Origin: Clostridiales bacterium
Lineage (GTDB): Bacteria > Bacillota > Clostridia > Oscillospirales > Acutalibacteraceae
Direction of reading: 5' to 3'
Length of the DNA stretch: 5,166 bases
Assembly (NCBI GenBank): GCA_019421725.1
Contig: JAHZES010000033.1
Location: forward strand, 9,599-14,764
Positions 4,518 through 5,166 of this stretch are shown in pieces. Position numbers and translations under genes: made by a program. Each line of letters starts with the position of its first letter. Position 1 is the first letter of the stretch. Under the pieces are notes generated by a model. That model was not told the DNA's origin, ran no database searches, and saw only the letters and a program-made list of their open reading frames with translations.

Positions 4518-5166
4518 ATGGTAAAAGAAAAATATCTGCCGTATGTGGAACCGGAGCAACCGCCGGAGCCGTCCAAATCGCCCAAGGAGATCAAAAGGGA
4601 AAAGCGTGAAAACTTCTGGTTTTACAACAAAACAAAAATTATTGTCGCACTCTGTGTAGTCGCTGCCATTCTGATCACCTGGCAGCCCTGGAAGACGACC
4701 ATTGATCCCGATTATACGGTTGGGTTGATGAGTCAGTACTACTGGAACGACGCGCAATTGGAAGAGCTTGAGAACATGCTTCGTCCTTACGGCAAGGATC
4801 TCAACGGAGACGGCGTCGTCAAGGTAAACGTATCGTTTTATCAGCTGAGCTCTCCGGACGATGCTGGACTGAGCGTACAGGAGGTTCAGGCGTATAATAC
4901 ACGTTTCATCGGCGACCTGCAGACAGGCGAAGTAATTCTGTTCATCGGCGATGAAGCCAACATCAAGCTGAACGGCATTGATCAGGGGCTGCTCGCCAAA
5001 ACGGACGAGGATCTCTCTCTGGTCGGCGACGACGAAAAGGTTACCGTTGATGACGTTGCGGTCAACTGGAAAACCTGCGATGCCATCAGCAAGGATTCAA
5101 TGTTCAGCCATTTTACCACCGATTTTTATTTCGCTATTCGCGGTAAAGAAGGCACCGTCAAGAATA
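4518..5166 (+). CDS. Single-pass membrane protein of unknown function, partial, 3' end missing
   Basis: The frame is open for 216 codons from an ATG at 4518 to the right edge. The start is supported by GGAGG at 4504-4508, 9 nt upstream. Residues 1-40 are charged and proline-rich (EPEQPPEPSKSPKEIKREKR), followed by one hydrophobic segment at about 41-55 (IIVALCVVAAILITW). The basic tail before it predicts a cytoplasmic N-terminus and an exported C-terminal domain. The exported part has YTVGLMSQYYWNDAQLEEL, then DLNGDGVVKVNVSFYQL (start at residue 94), a DxNxDG calcium-loop-like motif as in dockerins and EF-hand-like loops, but only one copy. The style is familiar from clostridial hypothetical proteins. 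No enzymatic motif is recognised, and metal binding is inference. It is the likely original downstream neighbour of the glycerate kinase gene. Confidence 0.85.
   Translation, partial: MVKEKYLPYVEPEQPPEPSKSPKEIKREKRENFWFYNKTKIIVALCVVAAILITWQPWKTTIDPDYTVGLMSQYYWNDAQLEELENMLRPYGKDLNGDGVVKVNVSFYQLSSPDDAGLSVQEVQAYNTRFIGDLQTGEVILFIGDEANIKLNGIDQGLLAKTDEDLSLVGDDEKVTVDDVAVNWKTCDAISKDSMFSHFTTDFYFAIRGKEGTVKN

Noticed and set aside
1..5166. CRISPR arrays, tRNA or rRNA genes
   Set aside because: No regularly spaced short repeats were seen, and no tRNA- or rRNA-like sequence was recognised on either strand by eye.

Overview
This window looks like chromosomal DNA of a Gram-positive anaerobe of the class Clostridia, most plausibly the Oscillospiraceae/Ruminococcaceae. 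The basis is a moderately GC-rich backbone, strong GGAGG-type ribosome binding sites, a sigma-A-type promoter, and two genes of a clostridial character: a BTAD-family regulator that probably has a C-terminal GGDEF-like domain, and a single-pass membrane protein with an N-terminal charged tail. The assignment rests on protein recognition only; no rRNA or other marker is present.

Layout. Positions 1-1075 (minus strand) hold the 5' part of a BTAD transcriptional regulator that runs off the left edge. Its near-consensus promoter lies at 1164-1192. Diverging from it, 1343-2500 (plus strand) is a complete glycerate kinase gene. From 2572 the base composition drops abruptly: 2572-3468 is an 897-bp AT-rich island carrying a DUF402-family gene (2588-3121) and a 347-bp non-coding tail with a good promoter, a 33-codon ORF and two hairpins. 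At 3469 the sequence returns to GC-rich DNA, which is a second copy of the last 250 codons of the glycerate kinase gene plus its 3' flank (3469-4274). This copy has no in-frame start near its beginning and appears to be a decapitated pseudogene. After a 243-bp spacer, a membrane-anchored protein of unknown function starts at 4518 and runs off the right edge.

The main point of interest is the direct repeat 1747-2571 / 3469-4274. I see no difference between the copies except one extra 19-bp tandem unit in the first. It brackets a compositionally foreign module that has no recombinase. The upstream gene is intact and the downstream copy lacks its 5' end. This is the geometry expected from single-crossover (Campbell-type) integration of a circle carrying a 3' glycerate kinase fragment plus the AT-rich cargo, or from an equivalent duplication. 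It also resembles elements that integrate within a housekeeping gene and leave a remnant of it at the far end. The DUF402 ribosome binding site lies exactly at the left junction with no visible promoter of its own, so the cargo gene is probably expressed by read-through from the glycerate kinase gene.

The genes do not form an obvious single pathway. The regulator and glycerate kinase are divergently arranged across a 267-bp gap, which permits but does not prove a regulatory link. The DUF402 gene is likely accessory. The right-edge membrane protein probably belonged next to the glycerate kinase gene before the insertion.
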